A DNA stretch of 17,005 nucleotides from an uncultured Brevundimonas sp. (GTDB taxonomy: Bacteria > Pseudomonadota > Alphaproteobacteria > Caulobacterales > Caulobacteraceae), in NCBI GenBank assembly GCA_946481425.1, contig CAMLNT010000028.1, positions 1 to 17,005 on the forward strand. The letters run 5' to 3'. A model generated the notes under the pieces. That model was not told the DNA's origin. It saw only the letters and a list, made by a program, of their open reading frames with translations, and did not search any database. The translations under genes and the position numbers were made by a program. Of the stretch, positions 1 to 8,764 are shown piece by piece. Every line of letters begins with the position of its first letter. Position 1 is the stretch's first letter.

Positions 1-1230
1 CCGCGCATAGTCAGCCGCCCATCGCCGGCTCGGCTGGCAGCCCAGGTCGTCCAGCGCCTCATAGACAGAGGCCAGACAGAGTTGATCGATCGCCCATGCG
101 ACAGCGTCTTCGCTGGCGCGTCCCTGCGCCAGACGATGCCGGAGCCGCGCCTCCTGGTCGGACAGGCTCACCAGGTCGCCGGACTGCCCGGCGATCAGCG
201 TCTTCACCCGGGCCGCCCGGACGCGGATCTCGACCTCCAGCGACCGGCAGCGGCCGTCGGCAAGACGCCAGGCCCGGCCGAGCATGTCCTCGGCTGCCTT
301 GAGCAACTCGGTCACCGGCGCGCCTGCCTGCCAGCGGATCATGGTCTCGGCCTGGGCTGACAGCGTGGCGCCCGCATCCAGCGGACTGTGGTCGACATCG
401 AACAGGTCGCGGGCCGCCGCCAGCATCTCCACGGCCTGCTCCAGCGTGTCGTCGCGCCCGGCCGAGTTTCCGAGGGCCGACAGGGCCAGTCCGCAGATCC
501 GGACAGCCCGAGCCCGGCTGACCGGCAGCAGGTCGGCGTCCAGGGTCGACATCAGCAGTCTCAAATCTCGCCCGGCCTGTTCCAGAAGGCGCTCGTCCTT
601 CCACCGCAACCCCGCACGGACCGCCAGATTCGCCCGGTCGAGCCGCAGGTCGGTTTCGCGCACGGCTCGCCAGGCGTCGTGATCGGCGGCCCTGGAGGCG
701 CCTTGATGCAGGGCGGCGTCCAGCAACGCCGCGGCGGCCCGGACGGCCGACGGATCATCCTCCATGAGCGCCCTGCGGGCGCGCAGGCGTGCATGGACCC
801 CCGACACCGCGGGCTGGCCCCGCCGCGCGTGCGGTTCGCGCGCCGCCGCCTCCACGGCCGCCTCGGCCTCGGCGAGCGCCGACGAGCTGGCCCTCAGGTC
901 GAAGCGCGCAAGCAGCACATCCGCCAGCGTAGCGGTCGTCAGGGCGAAAGCGTGTCCTGCCGGCGCGGCGTCCACGGCCCGCCGGGCGGCCCGCTCGGCG
1001 TGATCCAGACTGGTCTCCAGTCCGGTCCTGCGGGCATGGGCCGTCCAGACCAGAGCCACGTCGCGCCAGGCCTTCCAGGGCCTCGCCGCCTGACTGGCGA
1101 CGCTCGCCTCCGAGGCCGCCTGTTCCGCCAGGACGGCCGTCGGCAAGAGCTCCAGCACCCGAGGGTCGCGCCCGTGCCCGCCGACGCCGTCAGCGACGAA
1201 GCGTTTGAGGTCCTTGCCGAAGTCGAACAT
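1..1230 (-). CDS. Hypothetical helical (TPR-like) protein, C-terminus beyond window
   Basis: The frame is open from an ATG at 1228-1230 to the left edge (410 codons, no stop), so the C-terminal end is missing. The product begins MFDFGKDLKRF and is very rich in Ala, Leu, Arg, Asp and Glu, with long runs that read as amphipathic helix pairs (for example LLEQAGRDLRLLMSTLDAD and LEQAVEMLAAARDLFDV). This resembles a tetratricopeptide or solenoid scaffold. I see no signal peptide, membrane segment or catalytic motif. No clear Shine-Dalgarno precedes the start; a perfect dyad lies 5 bases upstream of it. The gene is divergent from the hydroxybutyrate dehydrogenase. I do not recognise a named family. 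The reading frame is secure because alternative plus-strand frames here look like GC shadows; the function is unknown. Confidence 0.72.
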   Translation of the reverse strand, partial: MFDFGKDLKRFVADGVGGHGRDPRVLELLPTAVLAEQAASEASVASQAARPWKAWRDVALVWTAHARRTGLETSLDHAERAARRAVDAAPAGHAFALTTATLADVLLARFDLRASSSALAEAEAAVEAAAREPHARRGQPAVSGVHARLRARRALMEDDPSAVRAAAALLDAALHQGASRAADHDAWRAVRETDLRLDRANLAVRAGLRWKDERLLEQAGRDLRLLMSTLDADLLPVSRARAVRICGLALSALGNSAGRDDTLEQAVEMLAAARDLFDVDHSPLDAGATLSAQAETMIRWQAGAPVTELLKAAEDMLGRAWRLADGRCRSLEVEIRVRAARVKTLIAGQSGDLVSLSDQEARLRHRLAQGRASEDAVAWAIDQLCLASVYEALDDLGCQPSRRWAADYAR

Positions 1231-1235
1231 GGCCC

Positions 1236-1254
1236 GCGTCCCGGATCGGGACGC
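1236..1254. promoter_or_regulatory. Perfect 8-bp dyad just upstream of the TPR-like gene
   Basis: GCGTCCCG and CGGGACGC flank a 3-base centre, ending 5 bases before the ATG at 1230 (minus strand). The position fits an operator or a 5'-leader hairpin that hides the ribosome site, which otherwise shows no Shine-Dalgarno. A second dyad, CCGCGGCC at 1265-1272 and GGCCGCGG at 1298-1305, lies further upstream. The repeats are visible in the sequence; any regulatory role is inference, and chance dyads are common at this GC. Confidence 0.35.
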
Positions 1255-1389
1255 CCGCTGCGCCCCGCGGCCGTCCTCGCAAGCCTAGGGCCGAAAAGGC
1301 CGCGGAACGCGTGATCCGTTGGGGGTGGCGGCCATCGGCCCAAAGGTCTAGGGTCGGCCAAACACCATATTCATCGCCTGTGGAATTTC

Positions 1390-2241
1390 ATGCTGCAGTG
1401 GCTACGCAAACCTGACGGATCCGACGCCCTGGCCCAGCCTTCGCCGAACGACCCCTATGACCTGAAGGGTCAGGCCGCGGTCGTGACCGGTTCGACCTCC
1501 GGAATAGGACAGGCCTTGGCCCGTGCTCTCGCCATGCGCGGCTGCAATGTCGTGCTGAACGGCCTGGGTGACCCTGCCGAGATCGAACGCGAGCGTTCCG
1601 AGCTGGAAGCGTCGTGCGGCGTGCGCGTGCTCTATCACGGCGCGGACATGAGCCGCGGCGAGGAGGTCACCGACCTCGTCGCCTTCGCCAAGGGCGAGTT
1701 CGGCCGCCTCGACATCCTGTGCAACAACGCGGGCGTCCAGCACGTCGAGGCTGTCGAGACCTTCCCCACCGCCAAGTGGGACCAGATCATCGCCATCAAC
1801 CTGAACTCCGCCTTCTACGGCATTCGCGCTGCGGTCCCGATCATGAAGGCTCAGGGCCGAGGCCGGATCGTCAATGTCGCCTCGGCGCACGGGCTGGTCG
1901 CCTCGCCGTTCAAGTCGGCCTATGTCGCGGCCAAGCATGGCGTCATCGGTCTGACCAAGACGGTGGGCCTCGAAGTCGCCGAGCACGGCATCACCTGCAA
2001 TGCGATCTGCCCCGGCTACGTCATGACGCCGATCGTCAGGAACCAGATCGCCGACCAGGCCCGCACGCGCGGAATCAGCGCCGACCGGGTGATCAAGGAG
2101 GTCATGCTGGCCGCCCAGCCAACCAGGCGGTTCGTGACCGTCGATGAGCTGGCGGGACTGTTTCTGTATCTGGTCTCGGACCTCGGCGCCTCGTGCAACG
2201 CCACGGCCTACAGCGTCGACGGCGGCTGGACGGCGCAGTAG
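1390..2241 (+). CDS. bdhA: D-3-hydroxybutyrate dehydrogenase (SDR family)
   Basis: A classical short-chain dehydrogenase/reductase that oxidises D-3-hydroxybutyrate to acetoacetate with NAD+, in the cytoplasm, in ketone-body/PHB turnover. Visible motifs: cofactor-binding TGSTSGIG at 33-40, NNAG at 112-115, catalytic Ser165 in VNVASAHG, and Tyr178/Lys182 in YVAAK. The later NAICPGYVMTPIV stretch and the C-terminus YSVDGGWTAQ are typical of hydroxybutyrate dehydrogenases. It has 283 residues against about 260 for the family; the excess is an N-terminal extension (MLQWLRKPDGSDALAQ...) before the Rossmann fold. The ATG has only a weak GGA just upstream and no internal ATG gives a standard N-terminus, so I keep this start. 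It converges on the transglycosylase gene with 6 bases between stops. The family is certain; substrate assignment is strong from motif pattern. Confidence 0.9.
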   Translation: MLQWLRKPDGSDALAQPSPNDPYDLKGQAAVVTGSTSGIGQALARALAMRGCNVVLNGLGDPAEIERERSELEASCGVRVLYHGADMSRGEEVTDLVAFAKGEFGRLDILCNNAGVQHVEAVETFPTAKWDQIIAINLNSAFYGIRAAVPIMKAQGRGRIVNVASAHGLVASPFKSAYVAAKHGVIGLTKTVGLEVAEHGITCNAICPGYVMTPIVRNQIADQARTRGISADRVIKEVMLAAQPTRRFVTVDELAGLFLYLVSDLGASCNATAYSVDGGWTAQ

Positions 2242-2247
2242 GGCCGA

Positions 2248-3078
2248 TCAGGCGAACAGGTCGCCCTGGCGGGACGCGCCGTCTTCCTCCGGCGGGGCGA
2301 ACGCCGCCAGCAGTTGGGTCTCGAAAGCTGAGCCGCCCGTCGCCGGGTCGCCCATCATCATGTTCAGGATCTGCCGGTCCTGCCGCAGCCGGTCCATAGC
2401 GTCAGCGATGAGCAGGTCGCGTTCGCTCAGCTGGGGCCGGTCCGGGGTCGTGCCCGGCCCGGTGATGCCGGGTTGTTCGCCGGCGGTCCGGATCAGGTTC
2501 TGATAGACCTCCTGCACGGTCGCCGCCCGCCCGTCGCGATAGAAGATCGAGCGGTTGGCCGCCGCCGGCGCGGGGAACAGGGCCGCGGCGCTCTGGCCCG
2601 GATTGCTCTCCACCGCCTGGATCAGCCGCGCGGCGCCAGCAGGTCCCAGGAAGTGGGCCGCGTAGAGTTCCCCGCTCGACGGGTCGCGCCCGATACGGCC
2701 CCTCAGATAGTTTGCGTGGTCGCTGGCCAGTTCAGCCGCCATCAGGGACGCCGCCTGCGGATCGAACCTGAGATCGAGAACCTCGCGCCGCGCCCCATCG
2801 CGCACCCGGTAGCCCCCGTCCGATGTCCGCTCGATCAGGGACGCCAGACGGCCATAGCCATGATCGGCCCCATGGCGCTGCAGGGTCGCCAGCCAGGTGG
2901 ACTCGATGAACTGGAACAGACCGGACGCCGAAGAGGTGCGGGCCCGCGCCGCGGGGTTCAGCGCGCTCTCGCGCCGGGCCGTCCGGATCAGGAAATCGAA
3001 GTCCACGCCGACGCGTTCGGAGGCGCGCCGGATGGCGCCTTCGATCAATCCTGCTCCGCCGATGGAGTCCGTCCGCAT
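2248..3078 (-). CDS. SLT-family lytic transglycosylase
   Basis: A 276-residue protein with a soluble-lytic-transglycosylase (lysozyme-like) domain, predicted to cleave the MurNAc-GlcNAc bond of peptidoglycan and leave 1,6-anhydroMurNAc. The catalytic Glu is probably Glu37 in RRESALNP, followed by the SLT signature SSASGLFQFIESTW (49-62) and a later ELYAAHFLGP segment near 137-146. The C-terminal half is Ala/Pro-rich and less conserved-looking. There is no N-terminal signal peptide or lipobox (MRTDSIGGAGLIEGA), which is odd for an enzyme that must reach the periplasm. The start is the first ATG giving a complete domain; no good Shine-Dalgarno is seen. It is divergent from the first tonB gene. 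The family call is firm; physiological role (wall turnover, appendage assembly) is not shown. Confidence 0.83.
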   Translation of the reverse strand: MRTDSIGGAGLIEGAIRRASERVGVDFDFLIRTARRESALNPAARARTSSASGLFQFIESTWLATLQRHGADHGYGRLASLIERTSDGGYRVRDGARREVLDLRFDPQAASLMAAELASDHANYLRGRIGRDPSSGELYAAHFLGPAGAARLIQAVESNPGQSAAALFPAPAAANRSIFYRDGRAATVQEVYQNLIRTAGEQPGITGPGTTPDRPQLSERDLLIADAMDRLRQDRQILNMMMGDPATGGSAFETQLLAAFAPPEEDGASRQGDLFA

Positions 3079-3103
3079 GGGGCCGGAGGGTCGGCAAACA
3101 TGG

Positions 3104-3118
3104 TTAACCGAAGCTTAC
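3104..3118 (+). promoter_or_regulatory. Possible CtrA-type binding site
   Basis: TTAA, seven bases, then TTAC. The CtrA consensus of Caulobacterales is TTAA-N7-TTAA, so this is a 7-of-8 match. It lies in the 176-bp spacer between the divergent transglycosylase and tonB genes, 26 bases upstream of the transglycosylase start. A site here could tie either gene to the cell cycle. The match is seen; the function is inference from one degenerate site. Confidence 0.33.
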
Positions 3119-3238
3119 CGCCCGGCAGGTTGCAACTTCATGGTGTCCGCCATTCGCCGCACACGGTTCAGCCGCAAACTTGCCGCAACGTCAGCGCTCC
3201 ATTCGATGGATCGCCGTTCGCAAGCTCTGGGGGGGCCT

Positions 3239-3247
3239 GGAGGAGAG
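3239..3247 (+). promoter_or_regulatory. Strong Shine-Dalgarno fixing the tonB start
   Basis: GGAGGAGAG ends 7 bases before the ATG at 3255. It decides the start over the in-frame upstream ATG at 3180, whose extra 25 residues (MPQRQRSIRW...) look like untranslated leader. Confidence 0.75.
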
Positions 3248-3254
3248 AACGACC

Positions 3255-3986
3255 ATGATGATCGCCGTCGCCGGGCAGGGGCACGAGCGCCGCCCGCTCT
3301 ATGAACACCACAAGAAGCCGATCCCGAAATGGCTCTGGGGCGCCATCGGTGTCTCTATAGCCGTCCACGCCGCCGGAGGGGTCTGGCTCTATAACCAGCG
3401 GTACGTGATGCCGGCCCAGGACACGACGCCGGAAGACGTGCGCATCATCACCATGGAGCCGCTGCCCAGGGAGCCGGAACCGCTCGAACCGACGCGAGAT
3501 CCGCCGGCCCCGCCGATCCCGCAGCATCTCCCCCCGGTTATCGTCGACAGCGACGTCGCCCCCTCGCCGATCCCGGTCCCGGATGAGGTGAGCGGAGCCC
3601 CGGACGCCGGCTCGATCGTCAATCTGGACGCCACGCCGGCGCCTGACACCATAGGGACGGCGGTCGAGCCCACGCCCCCGGCGCCGCCTTCGGTGATCCG
3701 CAATCCGCAATGGGTCCGTCAGCCGTCGGCGGCCCAGATGGAGCGGGCCTATCCGCGGGGCGCGGCGACCGACGGCCTGTCTGGCCGCGCGGTGCTGAAC
3801 TGCACCGTCCAGGCCTCGGGCGAGGTCGCCAACTGCTCGGTGTCTTCGGAAACGCCCGAGGGTGAAGGGTTCGGACGCGCGGCGCTCAGCCTGAGCCGCT
3901 ACTTCCGCCTCAGCCCCCGCACGGTGGATGGCCAGGCCGTCGAGGGCGCGCGGGTCACCATCCCGTTGACCTTCAACATCGGCTGA
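3255..3986 (+). CDS. TonB-family energy transducer (orphan copy)
   Basis: A 243-residue protein with TonB layout: a short cytoplasmic N-terminus, one membrane anchor near residues 25-46 (WLWGAIGVSIAVHAAGGVWL), a Pro/Glu-rich periplasmic linker (EPLPREPEPLEPTRDPPAPP), and a C-terminal TonB domain from about residue 150 (NPQWVRQPS... to TIPLTFNIG). It would transmit proton-motive force from ExbB-ExbD to outer-membrane receptors. The C-terminal domain has a Cys pair ten residues apart (LNCTVQ...VANCSV), also found in the second TonB protein encoded at 8027-8755, suggesting a conserved disulfide. No exbB/exbD lies beside it, so it may share the complex encoded at 8765-10140. The gene ends 3 bases from the convergent FAD oxidoreductase stop. 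The family is secure; the partner receptor is unknown. Confidence 0.86.
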   Translation: MMIAVAGQGHERRPLYEHHKKPIPKWLWGAIGVSIAVHAAGGVWLYNQRYVMPAQDTTPEDVRIITMEPLPREPEPLEPTRDPPAPPIPQHLPPVIVDSDVAPSPIPVPDEVSGAPDAGSIVNLDATPAPDTIGTAVEPTPPAPPSVIRNPQWVRQPSAAQMERAYPRGAATDGLSGRAVLNCTVQASGEVANCSVSSETPEGEGFGRAALSLSRYFRLSPRTVDGQAVEGARVTIPLTFNIG

Positions 3987-3989
3987 CGG

Positions 3990-4976
3990 TCAGGTCAGGC
4001 GGCCCGGATCCATGGCGTCAGCCGCGGCGTCCGGGTCGCCGCCTTCCAGCGCGTTAGCGACGATGCCTGCCACGAGAGGCGCCAGAAGCCAGCCGTTCCG
4101 CCGCGGCGCCAAGGCCACGAACACCCCGGGCTCGATCCGGCCCGCATAGGGCAAACCGTCCGGGCTCGCGCCTCGGACCCCCGCATAGGCCTCGACGACC
4201 TCAGCCCGGGCCAGCTCTGGCGCGATCGCGCGCGCCCGGGCCAGCAGGCCGTCGGTGATGGACGGATCGACGCCGAGATCGCTCTCACCCTCCCCCATCG
4301 TCGCCCCCACGACCGCGCCGCCGGGCCGGGGCGCGACATAGACCCCGTCGCCGCGCACAACACGGGCGGGGGCCGGGCCCCACATCCGAACGGCCTGCCC
4401 CTTGATCGGCCGGATCGGCGGCAGGGTCAGGCCCAGGTTGGGCGCGGCCCAGCCCGTCGCCACCACGACAGCGGCTGCGCGCCGCACCGTTCCGTCCTTG
4501 CACGCCACCTCGCGTCGCCCGGCCTCGCCACCGAGGCCCGTCACGCGACTGGATCGCCGGTCCACCGTCTCGGCCAGCGCATTGAGGGCCTGTTCAGGCT
4601 CGATCCGCCAGTCCTCCGGGGTGAAGACGGCGTCGCCTCTCAGGTCCGCCTCGAACCCCAGCTTGAGTAGTCGTTGGGCCATGGCCGGGGCCTCCGCCCC
4701 TCGCCACTCGGCGCCTTCGCGGTGCAACCGCACGCCCGTCGCTGCGGCGAATTCCGGCCAGGCGTCACGCGCGGCTTTCAGAAGGTCGGCGTGCGCGGAC
4801 ATCGGCGCGTCCAGCACGCTCTCGAAGGCGGGCGCGATCATCCCGGCCGCCCGGGCCGACGCCGTGGCCTCGTCCGGGGCCAGCACCAGCACGCGACGGC
4901 CGCGCAGGCTCAGCTCGGCGGCGACCGCCGAGCCGAGCGCGCCGGCTCCAATGACGATGACGTCCGCCGCGCTCAC
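3990..4976 (-). CDS. FAD-dependent oxidoreductase, glycine oxidase (ThiO)-like
   Basis: A DAO-superfamily flavoprotein of 328 residues. The N-terminal dinucleotide-binding fold shows VIVIGAGALGSAVAAEL, with GAGALG at 10-15. A mid-protein AAAVVVATGWAAP segment and the C-terminal GVRGASPDGLPYAG and RRNGWLLAPLVAG (from about 292) resemble the RNG-x-LLAP ending of glycine oxidase ThiO. That enzyme oxidises glycine to the imine used for the thiazole ring of thiamin. No other thi gene is visible, so another amine or D-amino-acid substrate is possible. The start is GTG at 4974-4976, 16 bases after the pckG stop on the same strand, so the two may be co-transcribed. The Shine-Dalgarno is weak. Family secure; substrate uncertain. 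Confidence 0.82.
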   Translation of the reverse strand: MSAADVIVIGAGALGSAVAAELSLRGRRVLVLAPDEATASARAAGMIAPAFESVLDAPMSAHADLLKAARDAWPEFAAATGVRLHREGAEWRGAEAPAMAQRLLKLGFEADLRGDAVFTPEDWRIEPEQALNALAETVDRRSSRVTGLGGEAGRREVACKDGTVRRAAAVVVATGWAAPNLGLTLPPIRPIKGQAVRMWGPAPARVVRGDGVYVAPRPGGAVVGATMGEGESDLGVDPSITDGLLARARAIAPELARAEVVEAYAGVRGASPDGLPYAGRIEPGVFVALAPRRNGWLLAPLVAGIVANALEGGDPDAAADAMDPGRLT

Positions 4977-4992
4977 GCGGCGCTCAGGTGGC

Positions 4993-6855
<1,863 letters not shown>

Positions 6856-6860
6856 GCCTA

Positions 6861-6868
6861 CTTCTCCT
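6861..6868 (-). promoter_or_regulatory. Shine-Dalgarno of pckG
   Basis: AGGAGAAG on the minus strand, five bases before the GTG at 6855. It fixes the non-ATG start of pckG. Confidence 0.75.
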
Positions 6869-6958
6869 GAACGACGTTCCCGCGCCTCTCCGGGCGCTTG
6901 GAAACCAGCCTTTTCGGCCTTGTTGCCTGCAGAGAGACAGCTTGCCCCCTACGCGTCA

Positions 6959-6986
6959 ACCCGGCGCATGGTCTCATGCGTCGGGT
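6959..6986. other. 12-bp inverted repeat between tRNA-His and pckG
   Basis: ACCCGGCGCATG and CATGCGTCGGGT flank a GTCT loop; the arms pair fully if one G-U pair is allowed (plus-strand RNA). In the minus direction the same position is an A-C mismatch. It begins 14 bases past the tRNA-His 3' end and lies about 104 bases upstream of pckG. No T-run follows on the minus strand, so it is not a standard intrinsic terminator. It may be a tRNA 3' processing/termination hairpin or an operator dyad for pckG. Confidence 0.5.
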
Positions 6987-6999
6987 CGAAGGTCTGAAA

Positions 7000-7076
7000 T
7001 GGTACCGCCCTCCCGGATCGAACGGGAGACCTCCAGAGCCACAATCTGGCGCTCTAACCAACTGAGCTAGGGCGGC
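7000..7076 (-). tRNA. tRNA-His (GTG)
   Basis: A complete 77-base cloverleaf: acceptor GCCGCCC paired with GGGCGGT, D stem GCTC/GAGC, anticodon stem CCAGA/TCTGG around loop TTGTGGC (anticodon GTG), T arm TCCCG-TTCGATC-CGGGA, discriminator A73 and encoded CCA. The first pair is G1-U72. The base before G1 does not act as the usual paired G-1, because position 73 is A rather than C. This matches the known alphaproteobacterial loss of G-1. A plausible sigma-70-type promoter lies just upstream. Confidence 0.97.
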
Positions 7077-7096
7077 GCTCTTTCAAGCAGGGGGCG

Positions 7097-7125
7097 CTTC
7101 TAGCGGCGCCGGGGCCGTTGTTCAA
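7097..7125 (-). promoter_or_regulatory. Promoter of tRNA-His
   Basis: On the minus strand, TTGAAC (7120-7125) and TAGAAG (7097-7102) are separated by exactly 17 bases and lie 21 bases upstream of the tRNA 5' end. The match is 5 of 6 for -35 and 4 of 6 for -10 against the housekeeping consensus. A GC-rich discriminator (CGCCCCC) follows, as is usual for stable-RNA promoters. Assignment is by pattern. Confidence 0.55.
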
Positions 7126-7153
7126 GATGGTGCGAGAGGCGGCTCGGCCCCAC

Positions 7154-7900
7154 CTACCAGCCGCGCTCGGCGATATAGGCTTCCAGGGCCGCGATCCGTG
7201 TGGAATCCGACGGGTGGGTCGAAGCGAATTCCGGGGCCGACGCCCCGCCCTGTTGGGCCATCAGCCGCCACAGGGCCAGGGCCTCGCGCGGATTGTAGCC
7301 GGCGCGCTGCATGTAATCGACGCCGATCCGGTCGGCTTCCAGCTCATGACGGCGCGAGAACGGAAGCAGGACCCCCACCTGGGCACCGATGCCACCGAGC
7401 GCGCCGACCGCCTGGCCGTAGTCGCCGGCCACGCCGGTCGCGACCTGGAGGCCAGTCTGCGCCAGCGCCGTCTGGGAATAGCGCTCCGCAGCGTGGCGGG
7501 CGACGACGTGGGCGGCCTCGTGGCCGATGACGGTCGCCAGCTGGTCGTCATTGCGCACCAGGGCCAGCAGGCCCGTCGTCACGCCCATCCGACCGCCCGG
7601 CAGGACGAAGGCGTTCGGCTGCTGGGAGACGAACACCGCATATTCCCAGTCGGTGTTGGTCAGGCCCGCGGCCTGGACGAGGCGGCCACCGACGCGGCGG
7701 AGCCGCTCGTTCTGGGCGGTGTCTCGCGAGATCTGGTTGGACGACAGGGCCTCGGCCCAGGCGCGCTGGCCAGCCTGGGCCAGGGCGTCTTCATTGACCA
7801 GCACCAGTTGGTCACGGCCGAGGGCCTCGTTGTAGCTGCAGGCGCCGACCAGGGCGCCCGACAGGGCGGCTGCGGCGAGGACAGGAATAAACGTGCGCAT
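7154..7900 (-). CDS. M48-family zinc metalloprotease, lipoprotein
   Basis: A 248-residue periplasmic peptidase. MRTFIPVLAAAALSGALVGAC is a signal peptide ending in a lipobox, with the lipidated Cys at 21. The zinc site is HEAAH at 127-131 with the third ligand probably Glu186 in SRRHELEAD, the M48 layout (BepA/LoiP-like Ste24 relatives). A PGG segment (FVLPGGRMGVTTGLL) before the zinc site and THPSDSTRI near the C-terminus are also family-typical. These enzymes degrade misfolded outer-membrane proteins. No TPR domain follows, so it is a short form. I chose ATG 7898-7900 over the upstream in-frame start because GAGAGG precedes it by 7 bases and it gives a clean signal peptide. It is separated from the tonB operon by a strong terminator, so it probably has its own promoter. 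Confidence 0.92.
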   Translation of the reverse strand: MRTFIPVLAAAALSGALVGACSYNEALGRDQLVLVNEDALAQAGQRAWAEALSSNQISRDTAQNERLRRVGGRLVQAAGLTNTDWEYAVFVSQQPNAFVLPGGRMGVTTGLLALVRNDDQLATVIGHEAAHVVARHAAERYSQTALAQTGLQVATGVAGDYGQAVGALGGIGAQVGVLLPFSRRHELEADRIGVDYMQRAGYNPREALALWRLMAQQGGASAPEFASTHPSDSTRIAALEAYIAERGW

Positions 7901-7966
7901 GACAGACCTCTCGAAAGACGTTCGCGCATCAACGCTGCAGGCCTGAGTTGGCTCCCGGGCACCGGG

Positions 7967-8003
7967 CAAAAGAAAACGCCCCGGACCGCGAGGTCCGGGG
8001 CGT
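7967..8003 (-). terminator. Rho-independent terminator of exbB-exbD-tonB
   Basis: Read on the minus strand, ACGCCCCGGACC and GGTCCGGGGCGT form a perfect 12-bp stem with a 4-base loop (7976-8003), followed by TTTTCTTTT. It starts 24 bases after the tonB stop and separates the operon from the M48 gene. Confidence 0.92.
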
Positions 8004-8026
8004 CAACTTGAGTCTGGCTGGTCGCC

Positions 8027-8755
8027 TTAGTCGCCGAGCTGGAACGGGATCCGCACGGTGAAGGTGGCGTCCTGCGCCGCGCCGTCGACCGTCTGGGGAG
8101 ACAGTCGGCCACGCTGCACGACCCGGACAGCCGCGGCGCCGAAGCCGTAGCCGGAGGGGTCTTCCGAGATCACCTGGCAGTTCACCGGCGAACCATCCGC
8201 CCGGGCGGTGCACCGAAGCGTGGCGCTGCCCGAGATTTCGCGCTGAAGGGCGCGATCCGGATAGTCGTCCGGGCGGAGCGCCGGACGGCGCGACCACTGA
8301 ACGTTGGTGATCACGGCAGGCCGCGGCGGAGCCGGCGGGGCCGGCGGCGGCGGCGGGGCCTGGGTGATCTGCGGCGGCCCCTGGTACTCGATGCGGTCTT
8401 CCTTCTCGACCGTTTCGGTCACGAAGGCCGGCGGCGCGGTCGTGGTCGGCGGCACCGCTTCGCGCACCTGCAGCTTCGGCGGAGGCGGAGCATCCGGCGG
8501 CGGCGGGGGCGGAGGCGGCGGAGGCGGCGGGGGTTCGATCGGATCGATGATCTCGACCTCGACCGCCTCGTCCGAGTACTGGCGCAGGACCAGCTCGAAG
8601 CGCTGCTTGTACAGGGCGTAGATGATCGCCGCGTGGACCCCGATGATGATCACCGCGAGGAGGATCAACACATGGGCCGGGAGCCCGAACAGGCCCTTCT
8701 TGACCGGAGGATCAAGAAGGGGGTCGCGACGACGGACGACTACTTCTTCAGTCAT
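8027..8755 (-). CDS. tonB: TonB energy transducer of the exbB-exbD-tonB operon
   Basis: A 242-residue TonB: cytoplasmic N-terminus, membrane anchor about residues 22-46 (LFGLPAHVLILLAVIIIGVH), a periplasmic linker with 13 consecutive prolines (codons 8495-8533) plus further Pro blocks, and a C-terminal TonB domain ending VRIPFQLGD. It couples ExbB-ExbD to TonB-dependent receptors. AAGGAG directly overlaps the exbD stop (TAAGGAG), leaving 9 bases between stop and ATG, so translation is probably coupled. The C-terminal domain carries the same Cys spacing (LRCTAR...PVNCQV) as the orphan TonB at 3255-3986, and the two share a SGxAxLxC / LSPxTVDG pattern, so they are paralogues. The long Pro run would need EF-P for efficient translation. 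Confidence 0.93.
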   Translation of the reverse strand: MTEEVVVRRRDPLLDPPVKKGLFGLPAHVLILLAVIIIGVHAAIIYALYKQRFELVLRQYSDEAVEVEIIDPIEPPPPPPPPPPPPPDAPPPPKLQVREAVPPTTTAPPAFVTETVEKEDRIEYQGPPQITQAPPPPPAPPAPPRPAVITNVQWSRRPALRPDDYPDRALQREISGSATLRCTARADGSPVNCQVISEDPSGYGFGAAAVRVVQRGRLSPQTVDGAAQDATFTVRIPFQLGD

Positions 8756-8764
8756 TGTCGCTCC

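Noticed and set aside
388..1314. A 308-codon plus-strand frame
   Set aside because: It is low-complexity Arg/Gly/Pro and opposes the continuous 410-codon minus frame with a helical, balanced composition. The minus frame is the better gene.
7111..7151. 7-bp inverted repeat GGGGCCG/CGGCCCC after the M48 gene
   Set aside because: The spacer is 27 bases with no T-run, and it spans the tRNA-His -35. It is likely chance at this GC, so it is not called a terminator.
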